A stretch of 64,000 bases of DNA from Niabella beijingensis (GTDB lineage: Bacteria > Bacteroidota > Bacteroidia > Chitinophagales > Chitinophagaceae). The translations under genes and the position numbers were made by a program. The notes under the pieces are model-generated. The model saw nothing but the letters and a program-made list of their open reading frames with translations, was not told the origin of the DNA and did no database searches. Below, in pieces: positions 52,449-61,648 of the stretch; position 1 is the first letter of the stretch; each line of letters begins with the position of its first letter. The stretch is taken from positions 1,984,001 through 2,048,000 of the forward strand of contig NZ_JAIQDI010000001.1 in NCBI RefSeq assembly GCF_020034665.1. The letters run 5' to 3'.

Positions 52449-52809
52449 TATAGGCTTTACAGTTTATAAACAGATTAAAGGTATACAATTTTTTAACCTT
52501 ACCTCTTTTGAAAATTTAGAAACTCATCCTTTATTGACAGATCAAATAGTAATGTTTACATATAACAGCTATGATTTAATTGATCCAACATCTTTAGACT
52601 ATAGGGTATTAATTTAATACATTAATTATAGAAGACATAGGCGAAAAGCGGTTTCCGTAATACTAGAAACTAAAGGACGAGATATTGCTAATATTAAAAC
52701 TATTCATGAATTAGAACCTCTTTCATTGATATACTTCAAGGCTTATGAATCCCCCAAATAAAATCGCCCCATTCAAATAAGAAAACAGAATCTTTTCTCA
52801 TATTTCGCT
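52449..52809. other. 361-bp cargo/transfer junction without a called gene
   Basis: A plus-strand frame at 52618-52761 (47 codons, no start codon) reads RRHRRKAVSVILETKGRD and ends FKAYESPK. It looks coding and may be the 3' end of a lost gene. No inverted repeat, transposase or tRNA is seen at this border. No strong terminator after traJ was found. Confidence 0.4.
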
Positions 52810-53997
52810 TCATTTTTTGTCATCCACTTTGTCTCGGAAATAACCACTATTCGTCCCGGATTTACTCATTCCCTGGCTCATCATTAGATTAGCGTTTCCC
52901 ATGGCATCTGCGACCATTCCGACACCACCACCTGTGACAGCGGCTGTGGCTGCCACTGTTCCCGTTGCTATTCCCCCGAATAAGCTAGTAGTCTTTGCAG
53001 TAATTGGATTACCCCCGCCAGCATTAACTACCATATTTGCTATACTCGGAATTGTAAAATAACAAACAATACCAATAATCATAAATACTATGTAACCAAT
53101 ATCTGCAGTACTAAAAAACGAATCGCCAGTTTGTTGTATTTGTGCTGTATCTAATCTGATCATTTCTTCCTGTATTTTACCGAGTAGGGATCCCAGGATA
53201 TTCGCTATTGGCAGCCACAGATATATATTTATGTAACGCCCCAAATATACAGGGAGTGTGTGCTGAAAACCGTCGAATACAGCGAGCCCAAGCACAATAG
53301 GCCCTAAAATTGCCAAAACCAATAGCTTAAAGGTGCGGATAGTGTTGATGCAAAGAGCAGCAGCCTCGTAAAGTAGTTGAAGAAGGAAGGAAATAAAGTC
53401 CTTAAACATGCTTTTAAAGTTATAATATGCTTTGGACACAGCAAATTCAATATCGTATCCCACGCTTCCAAGTATGCCTTCATTATTAACTTTGTCGCTG
53501 TGGGTATACTGCATCCAAATATCGCGATCCCCAGCTCCATCATTAACTCCGTACATTTTGTACGCCATCGATTCTTTTCGCTCCTTCTCACGCTGTTCCA
53601 TAAGTTTCTCTATAGATCTATTGGTATTATTCAGCATAGAACTCGTTCCCTGAACTGTAGGACTGAGAACGCCATTCATAATTCCAATAACAGATTGAAA
53701 GTTCAGGATACAAAATCCCAATACAAAAGGTCGAAATAGTGGAAAAAAATCTATCGGCTCTGCAGCAGCAATATGTCGCCAGACCCTCACGCCAATATAA
53801 AATAATGCCGCAAAACCCGCCAGCGCCTGACCCACACCGATCAGATTCCCGCACATTGGCAGCATCTCATTATACAGATTTTCAAGGATTTTGTGCAGTC
53901 CCCTGATTTGTTCCGGCATACCCTGGGCAAATAATATTCCCGGAAAACTTATCAGTAGCAATAACAGCAATGTTCTATTTATGTTTTTAAAAGTCAT
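52810..53997 (-). CDS. traJ: Conjugative transposon protein TraJ
   Basis: 395 residues: signal peptide ending LFAQG (about 26), then about six membrane helices (45-75, 85-105, 200-260, 290-320), and a Gly-rich end. It has the TraJ/VirB6-like look, with QALAGFAALFYIGVRVWRHI (about 58) and PIDFFPLFRPF. VirB6-type proteins form the inner-membrane channel. It is the last gene of the right-hand transfer block; traK, which should follow it, is 45 kb away. Confidence 0.9.
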   Translation of the reverse strand: MTFKNINRTLLLLLLISFPGILFAQGMPEQIRGLHKILENLYNEMLPMCGNLIGVGQALAGFAALFYIGVRVWRHIAAAEPIDFFPLFRPFVLGFCILNFQSVIGIMNGVLSPTVQGTSSMLNNTNRSIEKLMEQREKERKESMAYKMYGVNDGAGDRDIWMQYTHSDKVNNEGILGSVGYDIEFAVSKAYYNFKSMFKDFISFLLQLLYEAAALCINTIRTFKLLVLAILGPIVLGLAVFDGFQHTLPVYLGRYINIYLWLPIANILGSLLGKIQEEMIRLDTAQIQQTGDSFFSTADIGYIVFMIIGIVCYFTIPSIANMVVNAGGGNPITAKTTSLFGGIATGTVAATAAVTGGGVGMVADAMGNANLMMSQGMSKSGTNSGYFRDKVDDKK

Positions 53998-54024
53998 AGG
54001 TTAAATATTTTATTGTGTGATGTT

Positions 54025-54663
54025 CTATTTAATTCCGTGGAATGATTCCAGTGTTTGATTTTCGCTTTTATCCCTGAGTTTTTCTACTGCTATCATTTTT
54101 TGCCTGTTGTTAAAACTTCGCAGAAAAAGCAATTTCTTTTGAACATCCTGATATATCCGATCAATGCCTTTTAGCCGCTCGTTGTCACTCATACGCAACT
54201 GGCCGGCAGTAATAATCATCAATAATTCATCTAAATTCTTCATACTGTCATCGATCAGCCTATCGTATACTTTGTCGACATACTCGATTTGCCCATTTGT
54301 AAATACGTTGAACGAGGTAAGGTCTTTTAATGCCGCTTTACTTTCCTTTAATATTGCGGCCTGATCACGAATGATATCAGCAACCCGGCGATATTTTTTT
54401 ACGGCAGGACTTACTTTATACAACCCATCTAAAAACAGTTCGTGTATTTTATAATTTCCAGAGGTGACTCCCTTTACTTTATTGTACCCTTCGCTAATGA
54501 TCTTGTACCCGTCATACAATTGCTGCAAGATCTTGCGCAGCTGGTTCAACTTTTCCAGGTTAAGTACAAGTTGGGCTATCTCTTGCTCCTGTGCAATCGT
54601 ATTTAACGGTAGCGATGTAAATGAGATAACAAATAGGGTTGTGGTTATGAATATCTTTTTCAT
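54025..54663 (-). CDS. TraI-like secreted conjugation protein, paralogue 1
   Basis: 212 residues: signal peptide ending IAQE (about 25), then a long helical coiled region. The end (SDNERLKGIDRIYQDVQ to TLESFHGIK) matches the ends of 55553-56197 and 56671-57357. In Bacteroidota elements, proteins in this place are called TraI or, misleadingly, TerB-like. VirB5/TrbJ-like helical structure suggests a periplasmic or pilus-tip role. It precedes traJ by 27 bases. Confidence 0.7.
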   Translation of the reverse strand: MKKIFITTTLFVISFTSLPLNTIAQEQEIAQLVLNLEKLNQLRKILQQLYDGYKIISEGYNKVKGVTSGNYKIHELFLDGLYKVSPAVKKYRRVADIIRDQAAILKESKAALKDLTSFNVFTNGQIEYVDKVYDRLIDDSMKNLDELLMIITAGQLRMSDNERLKGIDRIYQDVQKKLLFLRSFNNRQKMIAVEKLRDKSENQTLESFHGIK

Positions 54664-54691
54664 GTACTAGGTGTTTATCAATTGGAAATGG

Positions 54692-55519
54692 TCAAATCGT
54701 GTTGATATTGGAGATGGTTTCTCTGCGTTGCTGTTTCTTTTCCTCACATCCAATACACATAAACATTTTCATCTGCCCCTGCGGATTATGCTTATAGTAC
54801 TTTGTCGGTGATGACGCCCACCCCCAGGGTTTGCCATTTTGGATGGCGATCTTGTGCAACCGTTCGATTTCGAGAGCGGCTTCAGGAAATGAGTGCCTTA
54901 TTTCAGCCCACTCCTCGTTCCCCGCAAACGCCCCACATAAACATTCGCCGCTTATACAAATCTTATCTTTAACAGGGTTTCTTAGGAGTTCGTTTTGCCT
55001 CATATAGATTTCAGAGTCTGATTCCGTCCAGTAAAAGATTGGTGAAAGCCAAACTGCGCTTCCCTCCTTTTTTATAAAATCTCTGTAGCCCATTCGTATT
55101 CTACTCTCTGATTTGCGTATACCCGTAATCAGAAGGATGTTTTCTCTTGCGTAGGGGGATGATTTACAGAAATGGGTAATATATTTTTTTAATGGCCGCT
55201 CTTTAAGCGTTATATACATGAATTTGTGTGATTGAGGACCTGGGAAGCCATATTTTGACACTAGTTTTTCATATGCATCGCCGGCGTACCCTTCATAAAG
55301 TTTCCAATCTTGCTCCATGCAGGTCCTGCGCACATAATCCCTGGACTGCCTGATTCCAATTCCCGTATTCCCATGATATACCGTAAAATCCAGTCCTAAA
55401 GATTTAAGAAAGGTTGCTGAATAATGTGTGCTACAAAGAGAATCATGCCCACCAGAAAAAAGCAGCAATATTCTTTTGGGACTGTACTCCCTTATAGCAT
55501 TTGTTATTATTTCACTCAT
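54692..55519 (-). CDS. PAPS-reductase-like PP-loop protein with a Cys cluster
   Basis: 275 residues. The PP-loop LLFSGGHDSL lies at about 19-28, typical of PAPS reductase and N-type ATP pyrophosphatases. ICISGECLCGAF (about 187) and MCIGCEEK (about 254) give five Cys in a CX4-CxC ... CxxC pattern that could hold an Fe-S cluster, as in DndC and ThiI/TtcA relatives. It is inside the transfer operon between two TraI-like genes (28-33 base gaps). A DNA or tRNA thiolation-like or sulfate-related role is possible; none is shown. Confidence 0.75.
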   Translation of the reverse strand: MSEIITNAIREYSPKRILLLFSGGHDSLCSTHYSATFLKSLGLDFTVYHGNTGIGIRQSRDYVRRTCMEQDWKLYEGYAGDAYEKLVSKYGFPGPQSHKFMYITLKERPLKKYITHFCKSSPYARENILLITGIRKSESRIRMGYRDFIKKEGSAVWLSPIFYWTESDSEIYMRQNELLRNPVKDKICISGECLCGAFAGNEEWAEIRHSFPEAALEIERLHKIAIQNGKPWGWASSPTKYYKHNPQGQMKMFMCIGCEEKKQQRRETISNINTI

Positions 55520-55552
55520 CCTTTGATGTTATCGGTATTAGCAAAAATGTTG

Positions 55553-56197
55553 TTACAGACCATGTAGCTCTTTCAGGGTTCGGTCATCCAGTTGTTCCTG
55601 CCGAATAGACCTGATCATCGTGATTGTTTCTGATGAAAATTTTTGAGCAAATACAAATTGGCCCTTGCTCTGTTCATATAAAGCACCTAACCGGGCCAAC
55701 CTTGCATTGTCGGTCATTTTAACCGAATTGTCTGTCGTGATATCAACAAGATCTTTTCTGACAAATTCAACACCGTCCAAAAGCCGATCGATAAAGTCGT
55801 TAACATAAGTTTTCAGTGAATGTGATAAATTGTTATCCGTTCTCACCAGCATCCTCATTTCTTCACAGATTTTGAGGATATAAATTTGGTGCCTGATAAT
55901 CTCCTTTGACTGGGGAGCGTTTCGAATCCGCGGATTTACAAGATTCAGAGATTTATAATAAAGATCATGGAGCTTAAACTCACCGTTTTTGATATCATTT
56001 ATCGTATTCAGTCCTCCAGAAACAATTTTATATCCCTTTTTTACATACCCGAGGTAAATCTGCAGTTCAGCAATTTGCTTAGCGAGATATTTAATCTGTG
56101 TTTTCTTTTGATTAAACCACTCATTCAATTGCTGAGAGTAAGCCGGAGCAGACATTAAGCAAAAGATGAATGATAATAGAAGGTAGGCGCTTTTCAT
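55553..56197 (-). CDS. TraI-like secreted conjugation protein, paralogue 2
   Basis: 214 residues: signal peptide ending AYSQQ (about 22), helical throughout. GYVKKGYKIVSGGLNTINDIKNGEF (about 50-75, in parts) and the end TLKELHGL align with paralogues 1 and 3. It lies between the PAPS-reductase-like gene and a 148-aa protein. The three paralogues are diverged (perhaps a quarter identical by eye), so duplication is old. Confidence 0.7.
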   Translation of the reverse strand: MKSAYLLLSFIFCLMSAPAYSQQLNEWFNQKKTQIKYLAKQIAELQIYLGYVKKGYKIVSGGLNTINDIKNGEFKLHDLYYKSLNLVNPRIRNAPQSKEIIRHQIYILKICEEMRMLVRTDNNLSHSLKTYVNDFIDRLLDGVEFVRKDLVDITTDNSVKMTDNARLARLGALYEQSKGQFVFAQKFSSETITMIRSIRQEQLDDRTLKELHGL

Positions 56198-56205
56198 AAT
56201 ATTAT

Positions 56206-56652
56206 TTATCGTTTTCGCCGGATCTTAAAATCTCCTTTTAATTGACGATCCCAGGGCTTTGGTCTCCTGAATCTACTTATAACAGCATTTTTACCTGGAA
56301 TCTCATGATTGTTGCGCAGCTTTAATTGCTGTGTTTCATTTGGATAGCGTGATTCTATAAAAATACGCTCAATAACAAAGCCCTTTTCAATATCAAAATT
56401 TCCCAGGAGCTGACATTCTTTATAATCGTCCGGGTTGCGATATTCTGCATAAGTTTTAAGAGAAATATTAGCAGCACGAAGATTCTGTCTCTCCATGTGT
56501 GCCAAAAACTGATGTAGTGTTTCGCGTAGAGTTCCATAATGATGGAAGTCAGCCGCTTTTGAGATTATTTCAAAACGGTCATTATACCCTTTTGAGCGGA
56601 GCAAGGACTCAAACGGGCGGTGATGCCTGGTGTATTCATCTGTGGTATTCAT
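56206..56652 (-). CDS. Hypothetical soluble protein in the transfer operon
   Basis: 148 residues, basic, soluble. It begins MNTTDEYTRHHRPFESLL and has LHQFLAHMERQNLRAANISLK and a basic end (RRPKPWDRQLKGDFKIRRKR). It stands 8 bases upstream of paralogue 2 and 18 bases downstream of paralogue 3, so it belongs to the operon. No family recognised. Confidence 0.65.
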   Translation of the reverse strand: MNTTDEYTRHHRPFESLLRSKGYNDRFEIISKAADFHHYGTLRETLHQFLAHMERQNLRAANISLKTYAEYRNPDDYKECQLLGNFDIEKGFVIERIFIESRYPNETQQLKLRNNHEIPGKNAVISRFRRPKPWDRQLKGDFKIRRKR

Positions 56653-56670
56653 AGGTATTTTTATTTTTAA

Positions 56671-57357
56671 TTATTTCAGACCATAATAAGATTTAATAGT
56701 CTGTTGTTCCTGCCCGTCTTTGGAACGTTCAATACTCAGCATTATGTTTTGATTGGTGAACCGACGAAGATGTGATAGGTTCTTGCTGACTGCGTCATCC
56801 GTCTTCGCGATCAGCTCAAGTCTTGAAGCGTCAGACATTTGGGTGGAAAAGGACTGTACCACAAGCATTAACTCATCAATGTTTTTTGCGCTTTCGTCCA
56901 GAATGCCGGTGTAAACATCAAATATGTAAAGCAGTTCTTTGGGATTAAAGTTTTTATCGTTGCTAACAAGGGCATAGGCTCTTTTGTATTCCTTAATTAA
57001 CTGTAGCTGATTTTCAATAATGCTCCTTATCCTTTTATAATACGCAATAGTTCTCTTTACCTTCCAAAGCTCATCATAATATGTTTTAAACAGCTTCCGT
57101 TGTTTTTCTCCCCATTCGGCAATCTCCTTCAGTTTTAACTTCGCCATCGCATTTTCGATTTGCTTTTGAATATGCTGTAAACGAATTGTCTGGTTTTGAA
57201 CCCGCTGAACCGCCAAGTCAATGGCCTTTATGACTTTAACAATAGCTTCTTTTATGATTTGCCAAATGCCTATAGCATTGGCCTGTTGAATTGGAGCACT
57301 GCCAAGCAAAAGCAGGACCGTAAGCAATCCGGCAAATAGTGTTTTTCTATAGGTCAT
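56671..57357 (-). CDS. TraI-like secreted conjugation protein, paralogue 3
   Basis: About 228 residues from MTYRKTLFAG; a start 18 bases upstream overlaps the lipoprotein stop by four bases and is possible. Signal peptide ending QQANA (about 28), then coiled helices and the end TIKSYYGLK. It has the most complete N-terminal helix, VIKAIDLAVQRVQNQTIRLQ. It is the first of the three paralogues after traG and the lipoprotein. Confidence 0.7.
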   Translation of the reverse strand: MTYRKTLFAGLLTVLLLLGSAPIQQANAIGIWQIIKEAIVKVIKAIDLAVQRVQNQTIRLQHIQKQIENAMAKLKLKEIAEWGEKQRKLFKTYYDELWKVKRTIAYYKRIRSIIENQLQLIKEYKRAYALVSNDKNFNPKELLYIFDVYTGILDESAKNIDELMLVVQSFSTQMSDASRLELIAKTDDAVSKNLSHLRRFTNQNIMLSIERSKDGQEQQTIKSYYGLK

Positions 57358-57371
57358 GTAATAATTTTTAA

Positions 57372-57749
57372 TCAATTAATTTTCCGATACTCAATACCAT
57401 TTACGACCACGGAACCTCCCTTGCCGTCAAAAGAATACAGAATGCCTGGATCACCAGTATGCATGATATTCTTTTCCGCATCGAAGGTGCCTGTCATCGA
57501 ATGATTCGCTCTTTTATTAAATTTTTGTTCTACCTCTTTCTTAAAAAGGGTTTGTGACCGTTGATTGATCCGGTACACATCGCTTCCTTTCTTGCCAACA
57601 GGAGAGAAACTGACAGTATCATGTAGTGTATAAATATCGCTTTCAACAGTGCGGACATAAGTACCAGCTACCGAGGCCTTATTACTTTTAGAATAATTGC
57701 AGGCAAACGGAAAGATCAAAATGAGCAGGCCAATAGATGCAGTTTTCAT
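57372..57749 (-). CDS. Small lipoprotein in the transfer operon
   Basis: 125 residues. Signal with lipobox FPFACN (Cys at about 17), then a beta-rich domain (SVAGTYVRTVESDIYTLHDTV). Small lipoproteins in this place are common in Bacteroidota transfer operons and may protect the pore or exclude incoming elements, by analogy only. It starts 14 bases after traG and reaches the next gene. Confidence 0.7.
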   Translation of the reverse strand: MKTASIGLLILIFPFACNYSKSNKASVAGTYVRTVESDIYTLHDTVSFSPVGKKGSDVYRINQRSQTLFKKEVEQKFNKRANHSMTGTFDAEKNIMHTGDPGILYSFDGKGGSVVVNGIEYRKIN

Positions 57750-57763
57750 GTTTACTTTATTTT

Positions 57764-60295
57764 TTAGTTTAATAAATGCTTTTCTTTCTTAATATCCTCA
57801 AGGAGCTTGCCAATCGCGAGTTCCATGTCGCCACCAAACCGTTCCGCATACTCTAGTACTCTCACGCGTTCTTTACCGTCGGTTGTATATGCAAAATATT
57901 CTTCGGGGCAGAGCTCATTTTTAAAAACTTTTGACATCTGGCCACCCAGATCTATGAAAATCTCATGGTTATCCTTGTTAACAGAAAGGAGGATTGTTTT
58001 GGCCTTATCTGACAAGCCAAGAACGTCCTGTAGCTTGTCGAATTTGAACATGAACTTGCGCATGTCCATCAGGATCTTAATGTCTGCGTTGTTGATGATA
58101 GCGTCCTTAATAATTGGTGAACTGACAAGGTCATCCAGCTCCTGGGTGACTACTCCGGGTATACCGTTAAACTTCCGAATGGTCTTGAATGCATATTTCA
58201 GAAAATCTGCCATTCCGCTTCGGGCGATTGCCTTCCATGCCTCATCAATAATCAATACTTTGCGGGTTCCCGCCAATTTTCGCATCTTTGAAACGAACAT
58301 CTCTGTAACCAACAATGTTACAACGCTGAAGAGAACGGGATGATCCTTCAAATTATCAAGTTCTATGACTATAAAGCGCTGATCAAGAAGGTTTAAATTC
58401 TCTGTAGCATTCAATAGATAGTCAAATTCACCATTCTTGTAATAGGGTCTTAAGACATATAAAAAGTTATCCAAATCGAAGTCTTTATCCTTAACCCGGT
58501 GTTCTTTGAGTAATTCAGCATATGTTGTCTGTAAATACTCATAAAATGTGTTAAAACAAGGAAAAACCGATTCATCATTTTCCAAAAGTTGATAATATCC
58601 CTGCAAAGCATTGGACAGTGCGACATACTCAGAACGGTTATAGGGATCGTTTTCCTGTTTCCATAGTGCAATTAATAGGGATTTAAGGCTCTCTTTTTTT
58701 TCCGTATCCAGTGATAATCCTTCTGGAAGCCAGAAAGGATTGAATTTAATGGGATTTTTTTCTTCGTAAGTAAAGTAATACCCTTTCACTAATTCACACA
58801 GCCCCTTGTAAGAGCCTCCTATATCGATAATAACACAATGCGCGTCCTGATCATAGAGGGATCGAAGAATATGATTTAGTGTCATCGATTTACCGCCCCC
58901 CGAGCTACCGCAGCAAAGCAGGCCCATATTGGAAGTCCATCCATATTCAGTTCGTGGCAAATCGAACAGGTCTTCGTATACAGGCCTACCAAAGCGATCA
59001 GTAAAGCGGATTCCCTGTTCAGGCTTTACAGTCCGGTAATTGGTTTCCTGGGCAAGAAAACAAGTTGCTTGCTCAGCGAAACTGTCGAAAGTTTCATTGA
59101 TTGGAAGATCTGCAGCGTTTCCTGGGAGCGAAGCCCAGAACAGCTGAGGCGCCCCTTTAATTTCCTGCCTCGGCGAAGCATCCATTTGCGCAATAGCAGA
59201 TGAAGCTTTATTGCGGAGATCTTTTAATTCCTCCGGATTATCTGTCCAGGTAATAATATTGAAATGTGCTTTTACCGGCTGACGCTGCTGGCTGATCATT
59301 TCACTAAGAAATGCATTTGTGGCATCACAACTAATGGCATTTTCGCGAGAATAGGCAGAAAGTGACTGAAGCCTTCTGCGTCGGGTTTCCAGTCGCTTAG
59401 CAGTTTTTGTAGTGTTCTGAACAATAAGGAATTGGTTATAAATGTGATTGGTACGCAAAAGCAAACCAACAGAGGCCGCAAAACCTACTGAAAATTTACT
59501 GACGTCAGTCGAATATTTATCATAGGTGATCCGGCTACCGCAAATAGCAGGCAGGTCCTCCGGATCGGCTAGGCTAAACATCTGGACATGCTTTTCCCCA
59601 ATTTGCCATTCCGGTTTGAAAATAATGTCACGGCGAATGGGTCGTTCTTCTGGTGAAAGCAGGAAACAATATCGTTCAAGTAAACCAGCTTTCTTTTCAT
59701 CGCCAGCGATTTCATCAGCAGTTAGTTGCCTTGAGCGTATATGACTTCCCTCCGATAGCAACTTCATCACCTGGCTCGTTTTATCCAGAAAATCTTGCAG
59801 TACCTGTGGTTGAAGTGACACAGAGGGTACCAGAGTTGGTCGCAACAAATTTGAAAACACAGAATTTGATAATTTCCGGTTATCTGCCTTCCGAGTGATC
59901 ATCAGATAGCTGTGATGCTTTAAGAATTGACGGTTTTCAAAGTAAGATTCACTTTTTCTTTTGAGGAAAGACTGGTCTTGCGAATTGTCTGCCTTGTAGA
60001 AGTCCTCTGTATACCAATCCTGTTTATGTAAAATAGTGCCTGCCGGCAGGAGCTTAATTGCACGCAGCAAAATGTGGTGCAATTGCTCGTAATCTTCCGC
60101 TGATAGTGTGAAGACCTCCGGCAGGCTAATTTCATAGACTATTGTAATATCCCCTTGTTTAGAAATAATACAATCTTGCTCAATTTTATATATAGGCAAC
60201 AGTTTATCAAGGTCTTTTGCGTCTTTTTTGGGTTCGCCCAATTGTAAAAGCAAGCCAGAAAAAATGACAAGGCATAAAAGGAGAAAAACAATCAT
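57764..60295 (-). CDS. traG: TraG-family conjugation ATPase (VirB4-like)
   Basis: 843 residues. One N-terminal helix (about 2-17), then a VirB4-type N-domain (KIEQDCIISKQGDITIVYEI). Walker A is CCGSSGGGKSMT (about 458-469) and Walker B KVLIIDEAWKAIA (about 680). The conserved end motifs of TraG/VirB4 (RKFNGIPGVVTQELDD) are present. It powers assembly or substrate transfer. Length is near the family norm. It overlaps traF by four bases. Confidence 0.93.
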   Translation of the reverse strand: MIVFLLLCLVIFSGLLLQLGEPKKDAKDLDKLLPIYKIEQDCIISKQGDITIVYEISLPEVFTLSAEDYEQLHHILLRAIKLLPAGTILHKQDWYTEDFYKADNSQDQSFLKRKSESYFENRQFLKHHSYLMITRKADNRKLSNSVFSNLLRPTLVPSVSLQPQVLQDFLDKTSQVMKLLSEGSHIRSRQLTADEIAGDEKKAGLLERYCFLLSPEERPIRRDIIFKPEWQIGEKHVQMFSLADPEDLPAICGSRITYDKYSTDVSKFSVGFAASVGLLLRTNHIYNQFLIVQNTTKTAKRLETRRRRLQSLSAYSRENAISCDATNAFLSEMISQQRQPVKAHFNIITWTDNPEELKDLRNKASSAIAQMDASPRQEIKGAPQLFWASLPGNAADLPINETFDSFAEQATCFLAQETNYRTVKPEQGIRFTDRFGRPVYEDLFDLPRTEYGWTSNMGLLCCGSSGGGKSMTLNHILRSLYDQDAHCVIIDIGGSYKGLCELVKGYYFTYEEKNPIKFNPFWLPEGLSLDTEKKESLKSLLIALWKQENDPYNRSEYVALSNALQGYYQLLENDESVFPCFNTFYEYLQTTYAELLKEHRVKDKDFDLDNFLYVLRPYYKNGEFDYLLNATENLNLLDQRFIVIELDNLKDHPVLFSVVTLLVTEMFVSKMRKLAGTRKVLIIDEAWKAIARSGMADFLKYAFKTIRKFNGIPGVVTQELDDLVSSPIIKDAIINNADIKILMDMRKFMFKFDKLQDVLGLSDKAKTILLSVNKDNHEIFIDLGGQMSKVFKNELCPEEYFAYTTDGKERVRVLEYAERFGGDMELAIGKLLEDIKKEKHLLN

Positions 60296-60624
60296 TTGGC
60301 ACCCCCTTTCTCATTCAGATGAAGCAATGGTTTGCGGCTTTTGCATACAATTGCAGCAGGAATACCACGGTAAGCAGAAACCTTCATTAATCCATACTCT
60401 CCATATTTATGGCTCATCTTATAGATCCAGCTGATCATAAAAAAGCCGCCGCCGCCAATACCTGCGACTAATACATATGGATAAATACCAACCAGATAAC
60501 CGATCGCAAAAAGCAACAATAGCAAAACCAGGCCGATTGCTAGGTAAGTAACATACTGGGCGCGAAACCCTTTAAACTCAATGGGACGATTAATTCCCTT
60601 GTTGATTTCATAAACGCTTGCCAT
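60292..60624 (-). CDS. traF: Conjugative transposon protein TraF (DUF4133)
   Basis: 110 residues with two membrane helices (about 27-48 and 50-70) and IEFKGFRAQYVTYLAIG near the start, a typical DUF4133 pattern. VirB3-like small membrane partner of the TraG ATPase. Its ATG..TGA end overlaps the traG start by four bases, showing translational coupling. Confidence 0.88.
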   Translation of the reverse strand: MASVYEINKGINRPIEFKGFRAQYVTYLAIGLVLLLLLFAIGYLVGIYPYVLVAGIGGGGFFMISWIYKMSHKYGEYGLMKVSAYRGIPAAIVCKSRKPLLHLNEKGGAK

Positions 60625-60647
60625 AAAATTTTTTTTTTTTTAAAGGT

Positions 60648-60992
60648 TTAAACTCCAAAGAAGCCTTTCAACACCGTCGCAACGACAACCAAAAAAATAC
60701 AGCTCCCAAACCAACTGGCCGCCACTTTCCCTGTGTCGTTATCGCCCGAATTCCATTTATTGTAGACTTTTATGGCCCCTACAAGGCCGGTTATAGCACC
60801 AATTGCATACATTAATGTAGTGCCAACCTGGAAGTAACTTTTTACTTCAGTGGTTGCTGCCTGAATTCCACCAGATCCGCTTTGTGCGGATAATTCAGTG
60901 GAGCCAAGCAATACAATAGTTGATAAAAGTTGAAACTTTAAAAAAGATTCAATCCATTTTTGATTCTTATAAAATGTGAATGGGTTTTTCAT
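60648..60992 (-). CDS. traE: Conjugative transposon protein TraE (DUF4134)
   Basis: 114 residues: signal-like helix (about 15-35), SAQSG cleavage area, then two helices (SYFQVGTTLMYAIGAITGLVGAIKVY, in parts, and GSCIFLVVVATVLKGFFG). It matches the VirB2-like pilin candidate of Bacteroidota elements. First canonical tra gene of the operon. Confidence 0.88.
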   Translation of the reverse strand: MKNPFTFYKNQKWIESFLKFQLLSTIVLLGSTELSAQSGSGGIQAATTEVKSYFQVGTTLMYAIGAITGLVGAIKVYNKWNSGDNDTGKVAASWFGSCIFLVVVATVLKGFFGV

Positions 60993-61086
60993 ATATACTT
61001 TTAGGTTTTAAAAACTGGGGTTCATAGTAATAAGGGAGGGCGGCTCCATGAAAAGCATTTCCTGCCTCATTTCACCGCCATTTCCC

Positions 61087-61590
61087 CTATTTTTGGCTGG
61101 CATAGGGTAGCAGCGGCCAGCACTGATTAGCTTCTTCTTCAGTGATCTCAAACCCTGATTCTTCCTTTGTAACTTTGATTATCAGGCTATTGATCGCGCG
61201 TCTAAATGCAGGTTTATTTAGCTGTGTATATATGGAAATTTCTTTTGCCATTTGCTCTATCAGATCCTCTTTGCTTCCAGGACCTGAAGCACACTGAGTG
61301 ATGATCACCTGGAGCTCATCGGCGAGCTGCTCCAGTAATGAGAATTCCGATTCGGGATCTTCATCCTGGTTTTCAACTATAGCCTGAGACGGTTCCTCTT
61401 TTACCTGGTTGTCTCTAATGGGGCTATCTGCAGGTGTTGTGAACTTGTCATTTGTATAAACAGTAGAATCTGTTACTGCTTTTTTACGGTTTATATTTAA
61501 TTTCCCCGCGACAACAAGAATTCCATAATATGCGGCTGTTGCCCCGCCGATAGCCACAAGAAATTCTTTCCAGCTAATTTGTTCCAGCAT
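61087..61590 (-). CDS. Single-helix membrane protein upstream of traE
   Basis: 167 residues: one helix at about 11-29 (FLVAIGGATAAYYGILVVAG), a Glu/Asp-rich linker, and a C-terminal soluble domain (LADELQVIITQCAS, EITEEEANQCWPLLPY). Proteins of this layout often sit before traE in Bacteroidota elements. First gene after the repeat C promoter region. I cannot name it with confidence. Confidence 0.65.
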   Translation of the reverse strand: MLEQISWKEFLVAIGGATAAYYGILVVAGKLNINRKKAVTDSTVYTNDKFTTPADSPIRDNQVKEEPSQAIVENQDEDPESEFSLLEQLADELQVIITQCASGPGSKEDLIEQMAKEISIYTQLNKPAFRRAINSLIIKVTKEESGFEITEEEANQCWPLLPYASQK

Positions 61591-61648
61591 AATTCAAGAT
61601 TTTGTGTGATTAATAATTTTTAAATACACAGCAAATTTGAACTACCTG

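Noticed and set aside
7493..52809. Cargo as a composite transposon
   Set aside because: No transposase, insertion sequence or matching terminal repeat was found at either edge.
54025..57375. TerB tellurite-resistance proteins
   Set aside because: Secreted helical proteins inside a tra operon; the TerB label on such proteins is most likely a misannotation.
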